64,000 nucleotides of DNA from Corallium rubrum (taxonomy: Eukaryota; Cnidaria; Anthozoa; Scleralcyonacea; Coralliidae). Of the stretch, positions 1 through 64,000 are shown piece after piece. Location of the stretch: positions 13,355,643 through 13,419,642 of the forward strand of contig OZ035998.1 of NCBI GenBank assembly GCA_964035015.1. Reading direction: 5' to 3'. Position numbers and translations under genes: made by a program. The first letter of the stretch is position 1; each line of letters opens with the position of its first letter. The notes beneath the pieces are model-generated. The model was given only the letters and a program-made list of their open reading frames with translations, made no database searches and was not told the origin of the DNA.

Positions 1-458
1 ACCGGGATGAATTTCATTGCCCGGAATTTAAAGAAATGAAGAAAAAAGAAGAAGCAAAAAATCACCTTAATTCTACTATTATTTCACTATTATTCAGTGT
101 TTTGTCTCTATAGACCTGACCGTTTCGACGAAATTCTGACCTAATATTCAAAGTTACAATTAGCATTGCACTTCTGAGTAAACTTCATCCCAGTCTACTG
201 GGATATTGCGTTTATATGGAGAAACATTTGTCCCGCTTGACCCGGTTGCTTCATCCGAGACGTCCCACTCTTCATATAACTTGGAAAATAACAATAAATT
301 ATCTACAAGCCGAGACGCCGTTACACCAGGACATCGCGGTATATACCGGGGTCATATACAGGCCCTGAGTTTCATTATTTCTGACTGGTACGTACAGTAG
401 TATTTTTTTCTATGTATTTGAATTTTATAATTATATATTTTTTTGTTACTTTGTTTAG

Positions 459-62791
<62,333 letters not shown>

Positions 62792-62811
62792 GTAAGAGTT
62801 TAGTTTATTAT

Positions 62812-62916
62812 TAACAATTAGAGAACGAGCCCGAGTTTTCTATGAGCGAATAGTCAACGAGGCGAAGCCGAGTTGACTATCGCTCATAGAAAACGAGGGC
62901 GAGTTGTCTAATTGTT
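62812..62916. mobile_element. Foldback element, AACAATTAG family
   Basis: The arms aacaattagagaacgagccc ... ctatgagcg and their complement are separated by tcaacgaggcgaagccgag. It is 21 bp past the donor of the P-loop exon. Confidence 0.8.
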
Positions 62917-64000
62917 TTAGTATAAATTTACCAACAAAAGTTAAATAAATTCTCGACCATAACATATTCTTTGAGGCTCGTTTAATACATTTTTGAACTG
63001 CCAACAACAAACGTTCAACCGTCACTTTGGACATCTCCTTGGCCCGTACAGTAACTGATGGAAAAGTAACGTTTTCTTGCATAATTTAGCATGGATTTTC
63101 ATGTACAATATTGAAACAATATATATCCACTCATTTGATTTGTAAAAGTGACAAAAAGTTGAAAGAAACATTCAATTTAGCATATAGTTTACATCACGAA
63201 ATCTTGTCAACAGCAAGCGTAATTTTGAAATGTGTTTTGTTTGCAGTTATTTCGTTTTAAACGAACACAGATAAACAATTTAACGATCTTACCATTAATA
63301 ATTTCCATTCTAACCATTTTGTAGCCATTTTTGTTTTCTGTAGAACGTATTACTTCGCCTAAATGTTCAATTTCTTCTTTCATTTGCATACTCCGTTATA
63401 ATTTCGGCGCCATTGTTGCTTAACAGAACAACCGCTGGCTCTAATGATCATTGTTCGTGCTATAGTACGCATTTTGTCATTGGTCATTTTTTTTAAAAGA
63501 ATGACTTTCATTGGTTTATCCCAGAGGTTTATATCACCAATTATAAACTCCTGCAATAGCCAATGAGATTCGAGGATTTGCATTATAAACTTGTAAATTT
63601 ATACTAATTAATATTATTAACTCGTTATATTAACAGAGAGTGCGGTCATTAAGGGAAAGTATCAGTCAGCTACAATCCTGGACAAAATTGTTGGGCCACT
63701 TTACCGATTTTGACGATTTTCACATAGTGTCCCAAGCACTTTTGTCCAGGATTGTCTGAAAGTGGCGAATTAAAAAAAAATTGAAGAAAAAGACAATTTG
63801 GGCGGCGGCGATTCTGCGCAGTTTGTTGCAAAATGATACAAATATCCTTCCATATGCATGAACAACAGATTGTTAGTGGAGTATAGAAGGTTCGTTGAAT
63901 ATGCAAATTAAATAAGAGCTCTTGTGCGGGTGGTACCGGTGCGGGTGGGAACTCTGCAGAGACTCTGCTCCAGTGATCCCTTACACATCGAAGGGGTAAA
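62917..64000 (+). other. Intron or gene continuation, little to call
   Basis: An AT-rich stretch. A small inverted pair caatcctggacaaaa / ttttgtccaggattg spans 63675-63757. A possible short exon start at 63637 is discussed in the findings. No D2 phosphatase motif is visible. Confidence 0.4.

Noticed and set aside
206-400. 64-residue frame repeated at 6367 and 25574
   Set aside because: It lies in MITE-like sequence with CCCGG palindromes, is carried by unit A, and has no domain or splice context.

Overview
This window is eukaryotic and almost certainly metazoan. It contains split FN3-coding exons with GT-AG introns, AT-rich introns packed with microsatellites and inverted-repeat transposons, and one long receptor gene. 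Several dispersed repeats (the CTGGCTAACGCCAGACG repeat near 31.1 and 31.2 kb, the AACAATTAG foldbacks at 40.4 and 62.8 kb, and the GGCGGCCAT repeat) look to me like anthozoan (coral or anemone) repeats. That assignment is from memory, so treat it as inference. I see no prokaryotic or viral gene organisation.

The only host gene I can support is on the + strand and fills the window. It encodes a receptor-type protein tyrosine phosphatase (RPTP). Reading 5' to 3', there is a long array of fibronectin type III (FN3) domains (0.46-42.9 kb), a membrane-proximal FN3-like half domain (50.1-50.3 kb), one transmembrane helix with a basic stop-transfer (52.95-53.24 kb), and a complete, apparently active PTP D1 domain in four exons (56.2-62.8 kb). 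D1 carries KNRY, the WPDHG loop, the HCSAGVGRTG P-loop and the Q-loop. The gene is open at both ends: the signal peptide and upstream exons, and any second phosphatase domain, lie outside. Nearly every FN3 domain is split into a 216-nt and a 93-nt exon, and all FN3 exons begin and end in phase 1, so half domains, domains and groups of domains can be duplicated, lost or skipped without a frameshift.

The ectodomain has been rearranged recently. Unit A (about 3.1 kb) occurs three times (1-3171, 6168-9260, 25369-28545) and unit B (about 3 kb) twice (3190-6167, 22314-25368), in the order A1-B1-A2-[13 kb]-B2-A3. The 13 kb between A2 and B2 is missing between A1 and B1. The A1/B1 junction cuts an FN3 exon and removes its splice acceptor, and the A1 first-half FN3 exon has a 1-base deletion.

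Introns hold most of the sequence. 9.96-17.6 kb contains a tandem tRNA-derived SINE, GATA arrays, two minus-strand non-LTR retrotransposon 3' ends and a 5.2-kb hexanucleotide array. 17.7-22.3 kb holds a 5S-rRNA-like fragment, another non-LTR fragment and a MITE. 31-37 kb holds a decayed tyrosine-recombinase (DIRS/Ngaro-like) retroelement and large palindromes. 39-50 kb contains many foldback elements and a 2.3-kb hAT-like element with perfect 8-bp target duplications. 52-64 kb has further MITEs, a non-LTR 3' end, TTGG and AAAC arrays and a 1.3-kb inverted repeat.
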